64,000 bases of DNA from Prorocentrum cordatum (Eukaryota; Sar; Dinophyceae; Prorocentrales; Prorocentraceae). Below, one piece after another: positions 45,468 through 56,400 of this stretch. The translations under genes were made by a program, and so were the position numbers. Location of the stretch: contig CAUYUJ010022092.1 in NCBI GenBank assembly GCA_963575745.1, positions 47,963 to 111,962 on the forward strand. The letters run 5' to 3'. The notes beneath the pieces are model-generated. The model made no database searches. It saw only the letters and a program-made list of their open reading frames with translations, and had not been told where the DNA came from. How positions within the stretch are numbered: the first letter of the stretch is position 1; every line of letters begins with the position of its first letter.

Positions 45468-45950
45468 GTGACGAGTTGGAGAGCATTAGTGCGGACTGTG
45501 TTGGTGTTCCTGATACCCCCCCCCCCCAGCTCCGAAGGACCCGAGGCGCGACTAGCTGCTGAACTTCACCGCAGCGCCGCCCGCGGGGGGACAGGAGAAG
45601 GAGTAGGAACAGGAAGGAAGGAGTTTCACACGCCGACCTTCGATCCTCCCTCCCCTTCCCCGTCGGGAGCAATCCCAACCGCGTCAGGCGAAAGCCTTAC
45701 TGGTCTCGATACTCCAGGGCGCTTTCGCGCTAACCGCCGATGGACCTCAGGCGCTGGGACCCCCAGCCCTGCGACCGCCCCTGTGGCGGAGCACGTAGCC
45801 ACCTTCGAGGAACTCAGTAGACCAGCGTCGGCGCAGCCGCAGACGCGGTACCCCAAGGTATCATCGGATGAGACACCACACACATGGTCCGAGTCGCAGC
45901 TCGTCCGCGCGCAACCGCCGTGGAGCCCCAGGCCCATACGGCGAAAGTAG
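45468..45950 (+). CDS. Possible leader ORF upstream of Gag (160 aa)
   Basis: Open in frame 3, Pro/Ser/Thr-rich, ending SPRPIRRK. It overlaps the start of ORF1 (45868) by 83 bases in a different frame. Either it is a short leader protein, or the true Gag begins here and shifts +1 into ORF1, or it is an untranslated leader. The text (HVATFEELSRPASAQPQTRY) is protein-like, but there is no family match. Confidence 0.35.
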   Translation: MTSWRALVRTVLVFLIPPPPSSEGPEARLAAELHRSAARGGTGEGVGTGRKEFHTPTFDPPSPSPSGAIPTASGESLTGLDTPGRFRANRRWTSGAGTPSPATAPVAEHVATFEELSRPASAQPQTRYPKVSSDETPHTWSESQLVRAQPPWSPRPIRRK

Positions 45951-48900
45951 GTCGAGCCCGCGCGCTGCCTCTCAGAGGCCATGCACTCCCCGCGACAGGG
46001 GACACAGGGAAGCTGACGCTCCCCACCTCTCCATCTCAGACGACCAGCTGGCGGAGACGTCCGCCGCAGGTGACGTAGCTGAGCTCAGAGACCAGGTTGA
46101 AACCTTCGTGTCCAGTCAATACTCTGGACTGCTACAGAGCGTTCAGACGAACGCCACCGATACTGCAGCCACGCGCCGCGATCTTGACGGCGCCTTAGGG
46201 ATCATCGATTCCAGGATCGCCGAAGATCGACGCATCATAGGAGAACTGCAGTACCAGGTTGATCGTGAGGTGTCACACTCAGGTGAACGAACGGCGATGG
46301 TCGAGAACCTGCGCAACTATCTCGCGCAGATGGAGCAACAGCTTGTGCTCGTACGCGACACAGGCGTTTCCGCAGTCAGGATTTTACATGATGAGATCCA
46401 CGACCAGCTCCGCAACCGACCAACCCCAGCCGAGGCCACAGACCTTGGCGACGTTCAGTCTCAGATCAATGATCTTCGATCTTATCTAGACCACACTACG
46501 GCATCGCTTCGTACCGAAGCACACGCCAACTCGTCGAACCTGATCGACATGTTGCAGCGTACTGAGAGGGTCATCACTCAAAGGCTTGATGCGACCAACG
46601 CTGTCGTGCAGCCACTCGCTAACCGGATCTCTGACATAGAGCAGCGTTTTCCTGGTGTACAGGGCGCCCTGGCAGAGTTGCGTGTCGGACGAGCCCAGAC
46701 TGATCAGCTGGATTCTCCTCCCACGGTTTACGATTTCGCCCGCCTCACTGACAGGTTGCAGGAGGTTCAGAATGCGGCGGACCACGCGCAGTTGGAGCTC
46801 TCCCAGGTTATTCATGAAAGAGGTACTGAGAAGGCACGTGTGGAGAGTTACCTCGCACGTCTGGGAAGCGAGATGGAGGCACAAAGCGCCCGTCTCCGAG
46901 CATGCGAGCATCGACTTGATCGGCATTCACAACGTTCTCGGGATATTGATGAGTATACACGCCAAAAGGTGGGTCAAATACAAGAAGACATGACGAGCTG
47001 GACGAATCAGCTGATCGACCACACGAACGACACCAACCTTCACCTTCGACCTGCAGCCGACCCGCGCAGGCCGACGGCAGCGTCCGCCGAAGCACCACAA
47101 GCTTCCGCAGGACAACAACGACGTACGTCCCCAGGAGCAGCCTCCGCGGCAGCTTCTGCACAGACACGTCATGTGTCTCCTGTGTGCACAGAACCAACCA
47201 CCGACGGTGCGCCGATACCCTCACAACCATTGTCTGCGGTGTCGGTCCACACAACGACTCCTATCAAGGAGTCAGACACCGTCCGAGTGCCTGTCTTGCC
47301 TAAGATCACGCAGCTGCTGGAGTGGCAGCAAAGAGTGCGGAAGAACTTCGGGGCCGCCTCAGGGCGACCATCCAAAGCATACGCCTTCCTATGCGTGGCA
47401 GAACAGCCTGAATGTACATTCGAGGATTTACAAGACAGTGGAGACTTTGAGAGCATCGATTGCAAACTCGCTACCGCTCTGAGCGACATCTTATCCTCAG
47501 ATTTACGCTACCAAATCAGGCTCATCGAGACCAGAGAGCACAAAGCAGGACGCATGCTCAAAGGACGCCAAATCTACTGGCATATCCTACAGTCCTACAA
47601 AGTGACAGAAGTTGACGACGACCTGCACGATTTCGAGCGCCTTAAAGAACTGAGGATGAGAGATGACGATTTGCAACGTTTCATTACCGATTGGGACGCC
47701 TTACTCTTGGAATGCCGAGAAGTACCCGGTCCAAAGATGTTGGAATCGCTATTTCGTACACAGATTCGTCGACATGCATTGATGAAACAAGACGTGTACG
47801 AGTACCAGCGCATGAAGATGAGCGACCCGAATCGTACCTACGGTTGGCTTCGACAGCGTGTCCTGGACATACTGGAGATTAAACAATTGGAGCATAATCA
47901 AAACAAGCTACGGTACGAACATGAGGCACGATCTCAGGTCAACGCGTGTGCCGCATGGAAGAAAGGCAATTGTCGCAACGGTGAACGACGCAAGGCTTTG
48001 CATACGTATTCCAGGGATTGGAAGAAGAACAAATCTTTCAGAACATCAACGGCTGGTGGCAACCCCCGCCGTAGTATGTCCACTCCCGCGAACCACAAGA
48101 AGCCAGCATCGAAACCATTCTGCTTCGATTTCGCCAAGCGCAACACATGTACCAGAGGTGATAAGTGCAACTTCCCACACGTCGCACAGTGCAAAGATTT
48201 CGCACAGAACAAGTGCACAAAAGGCGACAAATGCAAATGCGCTCATCTTGCACCTGGCGCAAAGACTCCTGAACGAAGCCCGAGTCGACCACGGACCTCC
48301 AGCCAGGATAGCCGTGGCCGGTCACCATCCCGCGGATCAGGAAGCCAACGGTCGTCGCAACGCGGGGGGCTTCGCTACGCAAGCGATTCACGACATGGAC
48401 GTGACAACCGACGCCAATACGACCGATCCCGTTCGACATCTAGGAGGTCCCAAGACTCCCGCAGCCAATCGAGAAGTCGTTGCGACAGATCTTCGAGATC
48501 TACCTCCCGAGGACGAGACAATCGCGGCGGCGGACGCGGCAGTCCACGCGGCCGTGACAGATCATATGGTAGTGACAAAGGACGTGGCAAACGTTATCCG
48601 AGCCGCGGGTCGCCCCGTGGTTCTCCCAACACCAGAGCGCGTTCTCCTGCCAACTTTCGACGTTCACGCCGTTCAGACCGCAGTTGCGTCATCCTTGACA
48701 AGACCCCCATGGCCACCACTAAGGCCACAGCGACATCTACCAAGACACGTCGTCGGATACGCTTCGACGTGCGCAACGTGGACTACTACTTCCATACCAT
48801 ATCTGGCAGGGCCAGACTGGATAAATGGAAAGAGCTGCCGAACGAGGGTGACATCGTCAAAGTACCAGATCCATTACCACAACGATGGCGGGATGAAAGT

Positions 48901-51900
48901 GCAGATGCCTTACGAGAATGTCAAAAAGAGGCACAACTATGGTACGACGAACTGTATGACTACCGACACAACAAAGAGTCGGTGGCCACACCAACTGCGA
49001 TCCGAAAGCATGACGACACTGTCAAGCAGTCATCAATGACTGACCAGACGACCACAACGACAAAGCAAGTCGACCCTCCACGTTCGACTGCAGCATTGAC
49101 AAGGTCTTGGGTGCTCGACAGTGTTTCTGCCCATCATATTCAGGGTAAACACGAACTTACGCAGACCGAGTCGGATAGCATATCTATTCGCGAAGAGCAT
49201 ATTCTGGAAACCGCCAATGGTGATCGCACCGTCAATGAGCACTACGACATACGGCTACCCGAGGTTGGACTACATAGTTCAGCCCTTGCTTTGCCAGACT
49301 GCCCATCATTACTATCAGTTGGGAAATTAATTGAGGTTGATGGCTTTCGACAGCTTTGGGATCCTGAGCTGGGCTACCTGCTTCAGGATCCGGGGGGCCA
49401 ATGGTATAAGATTCCAGTCAACAATCGAGTGCCAGAGTTACGACTCGACGACTTAACACTGATACCACCACCACGTTTATGCACTTCGTCAGCACCCCGC
49501 CGTCGTCAGCGCAAGCGTTCATCCGCCCGCTGTAACGACACCTGCTGGTGCTGCAAAACTACAGAGCAACCAACCACTGCAGACGAGCTTCGGCCCCGCA
49601 GAGGGACCTGCCCCAAGAGACCACTTGTCGGAGAGGGAGGAGGAGCACGGACCACCACGGTCGAAGAACCTCCCGACACAAGCACAGACGAGCCCAACGT
49701 GGACACCACCACCGACTCGCCTACGTCTCAGACGCAGTGTTCTCCTCCACAATGCGGGGGGCTAGACATAGCTCAAACAGATAACGACATACCGACAGAG
49801 ACGCCTACACGAACGCATCACGACAACGATCGAGTTCCCCCCAACAGGCAAAAGAAACCGATCGACCCGATGCATTACATGTTTCACAGCCCAAAACACC
49901 CCGATTGTGAGATCTGTTCTCGTACGATGGCACAGAATGCCCCGTGTAGACGACAGCGCAAACCACGTCCACCGGCAGACCCCACCGACGAAGATAACGC
50001 CTACGAGGCTTTTGTCCCGAAGAAGTTCGGTGAGGCTCTAACTGCCGACCATATCGCACTGGCCAAAGACGATGCCGCGGACAAACATGGCGACAAATAT
50101 GCACTCGTTGTCCTCAACAGATACACCGGCATCTTCATGGCCTACCCAGCGCTCCACAAAGACGCAGCTACCACAAAGGCATCCTTTCAACAGTTCATCG
50201 CCGCGAACGATGAGGTAAAGCATATCTATACAGACAACTCTGGAGAGCTTCAGAAAGCTTGCCGCCAACTGGGATGGAGACACGACACGAGTACGCCACA
50301 TCGTCCGCAAACAAATGGATTGATTGAGCGCGTTGTCAAAATTGTCATTCTCGGTGCCAGAGCTGTGTTACATATGTCTGGTCTGGGACACGAATGGTGG
50401 AAAGAGGCCATGCAAGCCTTTTGCTGTGGACACAATTTTGTGCATGCATCCACGGGCGCGGCTGCCCTCAGCGAAGAACACGCAGAAAAGACAGCTCATG
50501 AAATACGATTTGGCGAAAGCTTTCCTGGGCACTGCATACCATTCGGTGCTCGGATCTTTTGGAAATGCCTCAACCCCGAGATTAACAACGAGACTGCAAA
50601 GTTTAAAGAAAATACTCGGGAAGGGTTATTCATGGGATACCACTTACACTCTGGTGGACGATGGTCAGGTGACTACCTTGTCTTGGACGCGGCTACATAC
50701 GCCAAGAATCCTGACGGTGAGCTGTGTCATGTGCACAGAGTCAAAGACATCATCATCCCTGATGGCAAGTTCACCTACCCAGTGATGAATGGTACTCTAC
50801 GACATCATAACCCTGAGGCACACGACGAGGTGAAGGCATCCACTTCTCGACCCTTGGGCGACGAGCCAACGCCGGATCCTCCACTTTCCTACCCTAAAGA
50901 ATGGGATGACCCATCTATGATGACAACGGAGGATAACGCTGTTGATATCCAGACATCGGCCTCTGAAGTCGCTGCGCCAGCGCCGGAGCCAGACTACTGG
51001 GAACAGCGTGGATATTGCGTCATCAGACATATCCGTACTCCAAGAAAGAAACTGTTCATCCCGACGGACGACGTCATGAACATACCTGTACCTGTTGATC
51101 AACTCGATGTGACACGAGATTTCAAAACGACTTCTACCTTTGAGGGAGAAAGTAACTTCCGAGACGTTTGGGATGGTGTTAGCGCCAACGACCACAGGGA
51201 GTTAAGTGAGCCGTGGACAGGCACGATTCAGTTCTATGAGCTTCCAAGAATAACGCCAGACGGCAAGATGGTGGTTCGTGGACGCGAGACACGTGTGCAG
51301 ACTACCACACGTCCTGATCACGTCCTTCCCGAGCATTGGAAAACACTTTCCCGTGGACAGCAAAAGAAAGAGATCGAATACGCCAACGACGTTAAACGAG
51401 CTCGCGAGATTCGTGATCGCGCTGCACTAAGAGTGTGGACAAGACAGGACAAACAGGTCAACAATTTCCGTACTACTACATCCGGCGGACCCACCTGGAA
51501 GACTGTGGAACGACGGATTACATACGACACTGACAATGGCGACGTCATCCGCGACGAAAGCGTCAAAGGCGTGACAAACAAAGAAATACTGTATGCCAAA
51601 TTACCTGGTGGGCCACGTGACATTACTACTGTGCTGTACTACCGTCAACTACCACAACAGCATGATGGAGAAGAACGTGCTTTGGTATTTGTGGATAATG
51701 AGGGAACCGACTTTGGGACTGTGAACCCGCTTATACGCAAGTTCACCCAGTCGGTAGCAATGCCAACCGTGCCACGTGAGACCAACTACACGCCGGCACA
51801 CAGAGATAAAATACCAGATTCAGCATGGTCACGCCCAGCACTAGTTACCAGAAGCCTGAGTGAGAAAGAAGTTGCCGCAGAACCACGTGCACAAGAAGCC

Positions 51901-51912
51901 CTGCGAAAATAA
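45868..51912 (+). CDS. ORF1: Gag, protease and integrase polyprotein (2014 aa)
   Basis: Start at Met 45868; no earlier in-frame Met known. Order: basic N-terminus; coiled coils (about residues 50-395); a Gag capsid-like helical domain (about 474-690); CCCH zinc fingers at 752 (C-x8-C-x5-C-x3-H) and 775 (C-x7-C-x5-C-x3-H), with a degenerate one at 694; an Arg/Ser-rich RS-like region (about 802-942); a copia aspartic protease block WVLDSVSAHHIQG (about 1081, D-S-V in place of the usual D-S/T-G); integrase zinc motif HSPKHPDCEIC (about 1340); catalytic D1394 (TADHIA), D1456 (YTDNSGE) and E1487 (TNGLIERV), 30 residues between the last two. The integrase C-terminal GYHLHSGGRWSGDY block follows. 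TAA at 51910. Complete frame over 6 kb argues for recent function. The altered protease motif is a possible defect. Confidence 0.88.
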   Translation: MRHHTHGPSRSSSARNRRGAPGPYGESRSSPRAASQRPCTPRDRGHREADAPHLSISDDQLAETSAAGDVAELRDQVETFVSSQYSGLLQSVQTNATDTAATRRDLDGALGIIDSRIAEDRRIIGELQYQVDREVSHSGERTAMVENLRNYLAQMEQQLVLVRDTGVSAVRILHDEIHDQLRNRPTPAEATDLGDVQSQINDLRSYLDHTTASLRTEAHANSSNLIDMLQRTERVITQRLDATNAVVQPLANRISDIEQRFPGVQGALAELRVGRAQTDQLDSPPTVYDFARLTDRLQEVQNAADHAQLELSQVIHERGTEKARVESYLARLGSEMEAQSARLRACEHRLDRHSQRSRDIDEYTRQKVGQIQEDMTSWTNQLIDHTNDTNLHLRPAADPRRPTAASAEAPQASAGQQRRTSPGAASAAASAQTRHVSPVCTEPTTDGAPIPSQPLSAVSVHTTTPIKESDTVRVPVLPKITQLLEWQQRVRKNFGAASGRPSKAYAFLCVAEQPECTFEDLQDSGDFESIDCKLATALSDILSSDLRYQIRLIETREHKAGRMLKGRQIYWHILQSYKVTEVDDDLHDFERLKELRMRDDDLQRFITDWDALLLECREVPGPKMLESLFRTQIRRHALMKQDVYEYQRMKMSDPNRTYGWLRQRVLDILEIKQLEHNQNKLRYEHEARSQVNACAAWKKGNCRNGERRKALHTYSRDWKKNKSFRTSTAGGNPRRSMSTPANHKKPASKPFCFDFAKRNTCTRGDKCNFPHVAQCKDFAQNKCTKGDKCKCAHLAPGAKTPERSPSRPRTSSQDSRGRSPSRGSGSQRSSQRGGLRYASDSRHGRDNRRQYDRSRSTSRRSQDSRSQSRSRCDRSSRSTSRGRDNRGGGRGSPRGRDRSYGSDKGRGKRYPSRGSPRGSPNTRARSPANFRRSRRSDRSCVILDKTPMATTKATATSTKTRRRIRFDVRNVDYYFHTISGRARLDKWKELPNEGDIVKVPDPLPQRWRDESADALRECQKEAQLWYDELYDYRHNKESVATPTAIRKHDDTVKQSSMTDQTTTTTKQVDPPRSTAALTRSWVLDSVSAHHIQGKHELTQTESDSISIREEHILETANGDRTVNEHYDIRLPEVGLHSSALALPDCPSLLSVGKLIEVDGFRQLWDPELGYLLQDPGGQWYKIPVNNRVPELRLDDLTLIPPPRLCTSSAPRRRQRKRSSARCNDTCWCCKTTEQPTTADELRPRRGTCPKRPLVGEGGGARTTTVEEPPDTSTDEPNVDTTTDSPTSQTQCSPPQCGGLDIAQTDNDIPTETPTRTHHDNDRVPPNRQKKPIDPMHYMFHSPKHPDCEICSRTMAQNAPCRRQRKPRPPADPTDEDNAYEAFVPKKFGEALTADHIALAKDDAADKHGDKYALVVLNRYTGIFMAYPALHKDAATTKASFQQFIAANDEVKHIYTDNSGELQKACRQLGWRHDTSTPHRPQTNGLIERVVKIVILGARAVLHMSGLGHEWWKEAMQAFCCGHNFVHASTGAAALSEEHAEKTAHEIRFGESFPGHCIPFGARIFWKCLNPEINNETAKFKENTREGLFMGYHLHSGGRWSGDYLVLDAATYAKNPDGELCHVHRVKDIIIPDGKFTYPVMNGTLRHHNPEAHDEVKASTSRPLGDEPTPDPPLSYPKEWDDPSMMTTEDNAVDIQTSASEVAAPAPEPDYWEQRGYCVIRHIRTPRKKLFIPTDDVMNIPVPVDQLDVTRDFKTTSTFEGESNFRDVWDGVSANDHRELSEPWTGTIQFYELPRITPDGKMVVRGRETRVQTTTRPDHVLPEHWKTLSRGQQKKEIEYANDVKRAREIRDRAALRVWTRQDKQVNNFRTTTSGGPTWKTVERRITYDTDNGDVIRDESVKGVTNKEILYAKLPGGPRDITTVLYYRQLPQQHDGEERALVFVDNEGTDFGTVNPLIRKFTQSVAMPTVPRETNYTPAHRDKIPDSAWSRPALVTRSLSEKEVAAEPRAQEALRK

Positions 51913-51942
51913 TACGAGAGATAGGAAAATAAACAAACATGG

Positions 51943-53436
51943 ATGTTGGAGACTGTTGCAGAAAAAGCTGATATCGAGTCACAAACTATACGCAATGGAA
52001 CAAAAGTTCATTTCAATATCTTGGAGCTATCTTCAGTCAAACATGAGGAACTTCCTCCTGATCTACGTAAATTCAAGGGCAGGGTGGTGGTTCAGGGCAA
52101 TACAGGCAAAGATGAAACTGGTTTGGCCGCCATATTCGCCGACGCCGCTTCCAGCGCTTCGCATATAGAAGCTTCCAAACTTTGCGATGCTACTGCGTTA
52201 TTGCCGCAATATGCGGGAGAGCAAAGTGACGCACCTGGAGCCTACGCACAGGCATTATTATACGGCGACGGACGAATTGATCCAGTTGGTACTTGGATTA
52301 CTATACCTAAATGGCGACAACCGACATCATGGTCAAAATATAAGAACCCAGTGTGCCGATTGCGATTGGCACTATACGGACACCCTCTCGCAGGTGTCTT
52401 TTGGGAACGAAAATGCCGCACATGCTTGGAAAGCGTCGGTTTCGAGCCTATTTCAGGATGGGAATGCGTATGGAGACACAACAAACTGGGACTGATACTT
52501 TCAGTATATGTGGACGATTTTAAATTGGCCGGCCCAGCTAATACTTTACAGACTGGCTGGGATTATATTCGCAAGAGCGGTATTGACTTGGATCCACCTG
52601 CTCCATACGCACAATATCTGGGTTGTGGACAACAAGCATATGATGTACCGCAGAGCATCTTCGACAAAAGAATGTCCACAATACGCCCTATGCTACCTGC
52701 ACACAATGAGAAATATTATAATACGGCCAAACACGTTCGTGGTATTCGACATGATATGCTTGGTTTTACAGATCAGCGCATTGAGCGATACCTGGAATGC
52801 GCCTCCAAGCGCGCCCAGGGAACAGGGTCACGCCGGAAACGATCCGACTCGCCGAGGGCTTCGCGATCCAAATCGCCAACATCCTCAGGGTCGGTCGCCA
52901 GACCTACTAGTGTGCTCAACGCACGGTCACGATCATCCAGTCCAGCAAAATCGGTCGACACGACATCTACCACTACCATACCCGTCACATACCATGACCT
53001 ACCCGACGCAGAGACCCCTGGCATCGAGGACACCTCCTTCACTGAGTCCGACTATTCAGACGAGGGCATCCTCGGCCAGGACGCGACAAGTGTACTAATG
53101 AAGATCCTGTATTTGGCACGTTGCTGTCGTTTCGATCTTTTACATCCGGTATGTATGTTGGCCAGAGAAATTTCCAAATGGAATACTACATGTGACAAAC
53201 GTCTACATCGGTTGATATGCTACATCAAAACGACGCGTACACATTGCTTACACGGATGGATAGGCGATTCGTCAGACAAGTTATCCATCATGCTCTTTAC
53301 CGACGCCTCGTTCGCTGATTGCATTACATCATCCAAATCCACTACCGGTGTTTTTGCTGCGCTTGTTGGACCCAATGCGTTCTTTCCAGTCAACGCTGTA
53401 TGTAAGAAACAAACGGTTGTTTCATTCACCTACTGA
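51943..53436 (+). CDS. ORF2: copia reverse transcriptase and start of RNase H (497 aa)
   Basis: Same frame as ORF1 but separated by 30 bases with two in-frame stops (TAA 51910, TAG 51922), so RT is made by re-initiation, readthrough or not at all. Motifs: FKGRVVVQGN; SDAPGAYAQALL (motif A Asp); RLRLALYGHPLAGVFWE; catalytic YVDD at residues 189-192 (52507-52518), intact. An Arg/Ser-rich insertion (about residues 285-340) separates RT and RNase H, again RS-like as in Gag. RNase H starts at LFTDASFADC (D454), and the frame ends TGA at 53434 just after KKQTVVSFTY, before the Glu-containing block, which is in the next frame. Confidence 0.85.
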   Translation: MLETVAEKADIESQTIRNGTKVHFNILELSSVKHEELPPDLRKFKGRVVVQGNTGKDETGLAAIFADAASSASHIEASKLCDATALLPQYAGEQSDAPGAYAQALLYGDGRIDPVGTWITIPKWRQPTSWSKYKNPVCRLRLALYGHPLAGVFWERKCRTCLESVGFEPISGWECVWRHNKLGLILSVYVDDFKLAGPANTLQTGWDYIRKSGIDLDPPAPYAQYLGCGQQAYDVPQSIFDKRMSTIRPMLPAHNEKYYNTAKHVRGIRHDMLGFTDQRIERYLECASKRAQGTGSRRKRSDSPRASRSKSPTSSGSVARPTSVLNARSRSSSPAKSVDTTSTTTIPVTYHDLPDAETPGIEDTSFTESDYSDEGILGQDATSVLMKILYLARCCRFDLLHPVCMLAREISKWNTTCDKRLHRLICYIKTTRTHCLHGWIGDSSDKLSIMLFTDASFADCITSSKSTTGVFAALVGPNAFFPVNAVCKKQTVVSFTY

Positions 53437-56400
53437 ATCTGAGATCGTTGCTCTTGATTCCGCACTACGACTGGAAGGGTTACCACTACTATCATTTTGG
53501 GAAGCCGTGGTGGGAGTTGCCAAAACATGCAAAGAGAAGAATGCATGCCTGAGCTGCCATCGACACGTCGACCCGGAGATGTGTCCTACACTAGCAGCCA
53601 AGAAGAAGCGTAAACCAACGCCTCGCAAGGCACCCCCTACACGGGGATCTTCTCCTAGCCGTAGGCAACTACCGCTAAATACGGATTTACCTACGCCTCC
53701 AAAGAGACGTACAATATCCCACGAAGGTGCAGTACTACACGTGGATCCAGAGCCAGCTCAAGAGATCAGTGCTCCCAAAGTACGTCTTATCGCCCTGGAG
53801 GATAACCAGGCCGTCATCAAAATTGCCCAAAAGGGACGTGCACCAGCACTTCGTCATCTTCATCGTACTCATCGTATCAATCTGGATTGGATATGCGAAA
53901 CATGCCAACTTGAACATATCGAGCTCAAATACGTAGGAACAAAAGAACAGATCGCAGATATGATGACCAAACATTTCGAGACGAAGAAAGCAGACCTTTG
54001 GAAGGATCTCTTGGAACACTCGCTTATCTTTCCCGCTACTCCGATACAATGTCCTCCGGTACGAGGGCCTCGAAGACCCGACGGTTTACCTCATGAAGCG
54101 GAACCTCCTAAACTGAATGGATGCCCATACATATGCAAGATATTGCTGACGGAAAAAGAAAGATGGGGCGAGGTAGGATCAGAATGCGGATTTCAGTGTG
54201 TTGGGCAAGCTAATCACGAGGGACTATGTGCATGCATGTACCACATTGGCGTACCAGCCGCAGATATTGCGTCGCGCACACCTCGTTCACGCGCACGTTC
54301 CCCGCACGGTAGACATCCCCGTCGTCCTCCCTCGCCTCCACGAGATGCAGAGAAAATTAGGACATTGATTATTCGTTCATGCCGCAGCAATTTTACGACT
54401 CGAGCAACAAAGCTTACAAGCATCTTGTTCGCCGCTTGCGAGGCGAATGTAAGTGAGATCGGTTCTAATCCCGACCCCCCCACCCACGAGATGGATCAGG
54501 CACAGCCGCTCCACCTCGTCGGCTGGCCCATCGGCTACGACACGGAGTGCGACCCGAACGCCAGGGACGACGACCGCGCGGGCGTCACGTACCACGCTCA
54601 AACTGGTCGTCCTCGTGATCCGGAAGACGGTTACATATACATACATCAACGGCGTGCTGATCGAAGCGGAGAGTTCGATCTTCGCGTGCCCGACGAATCC
54701 TCTATTCGAGATTTTGCCCGTTTCGCGTCCGTCGAGGCTAAGAGATGGGCCAATACCGGGAGTGGATCCGTCGGCGGCAACGCCAACTACGAGTACAACG
54801 CGTTCACAGCTACGCCGTGGCTATCATTCATGCGTGCTATGTGTATGATTTCCAGTCTTTTCAATCGTAATCCCTCAGTGCAAGAAAGTGTTCGTGGACT
54901 ACATGATCACTTGAACGCGGTGATCCCAGGATCGCACCGCAAGTGTCCACCAGAAGACTTTACGACAATGATACTGAAAACGGAGTGGATGATGATTCGC
55001 AACGATTGGTCCAAACTTGGCAGTGCAGTACTGGGACAATACGCCGAGGACAGCGTTCGGGATACACAAAGATACTACAACAATGGTCTGTGTGCACCAT
55101 CCGATGTATACCAGAATGGATTGGTAACGCCATGCTATGCTCCTAAAATCGATCGTGCAACGGCCAAGTTGCCCACTCGCCCACCTGGCATTGCCAGGAC
55201 ATCGGATACATCTGGACACATCGGCCATATTGTTGAAGATAATTTGGTCACCAACATGAGAGCATTTTCCGACCTTAACCAAACAAACAAATTTCGCCGC
55301 AAGCTTACTACATGGCTAACTGCGCGCGGAGGCTCTGGAAGTATCGGATCAAACTCCAAGACGGTGGCAACACCATCCGACCATGCGAATGGTTGGGTGG
55401 CGATATTGGACGATCCACACGATACAGAACGTACCTATCGTTGGACACCATACAACGAGGGCAACGACTTCTTCGGCGAAGCCGCTGACCAGATCGGTTC
55501 GAATGACCCTGGCCTTACTCCTGGTAATGATGTTGACCCATTTGAGCTGGACCACGCAAAATACAGTGCTTTCTGCGGTGGTCGCTTGGTTTCTACCCTA
55601 CTTTCAGATAATGGGTGGCACTCCATCATACAAGGGGACTTGGGACTACTATTGCATCATGCGTTTGGGCCATCGGGTCACGCGTACAAATGGACCAACT
55701 TGTACACTGACTCAACATGGATCATGCAGCCCAAGAAAGGGGCCAAGAGTGCAAAACACAAGAAGTATCCTACTTTCGGCACCGACGAGCTCAACGCTGC
55801 CCAGAAGAGAATCGACCTCGCCAATGCATCAAATACTGCTCTTGTGCCGCTATTTATGCCGTGCCTCAACCGCGCGGAATACATGGGCGGCGCTACTCTT
55901 GAGCATTTGTCGACCATTATCCGCGACGACATCATGATGTGGGCATTTTCCTTTGGCAATTATAGGGAATGGTTCAGACAGAATGACACGCCGATCGGTC
56001 AAGTTTGCGTGTGCTTGCCTGAAGCTGGTTATGACGACATACGCTATGGTATGGAACAACTACGCAAGCAACGTTTCGAGAAAGAGGATAGCCGTACCGA
56101 CGCTATTCTCAACAACCAGTTTGAGAACACTCTCGAGCAGCGCAATATGATCAGGAAGATCCGCGAAGCCAGAGGCCTCATGTTTCAAAGCGACAACGCT
56201 TCTATCAAGAAGTGGCGCGAGTTAAACGAGACTATCTGGGATTACTGGGCCAACGATTTCCCATCATACGTGAAACAAAAACACGATTGCAGGGGACTTA
56301 ATGTCATGGTGGTATGGAGCGCGAACGACATTGCATGTGCCAATCACGGACAAAACACAGTCGACATGCGCCGACATCAGAATCGTGTTCCTACTAACGT

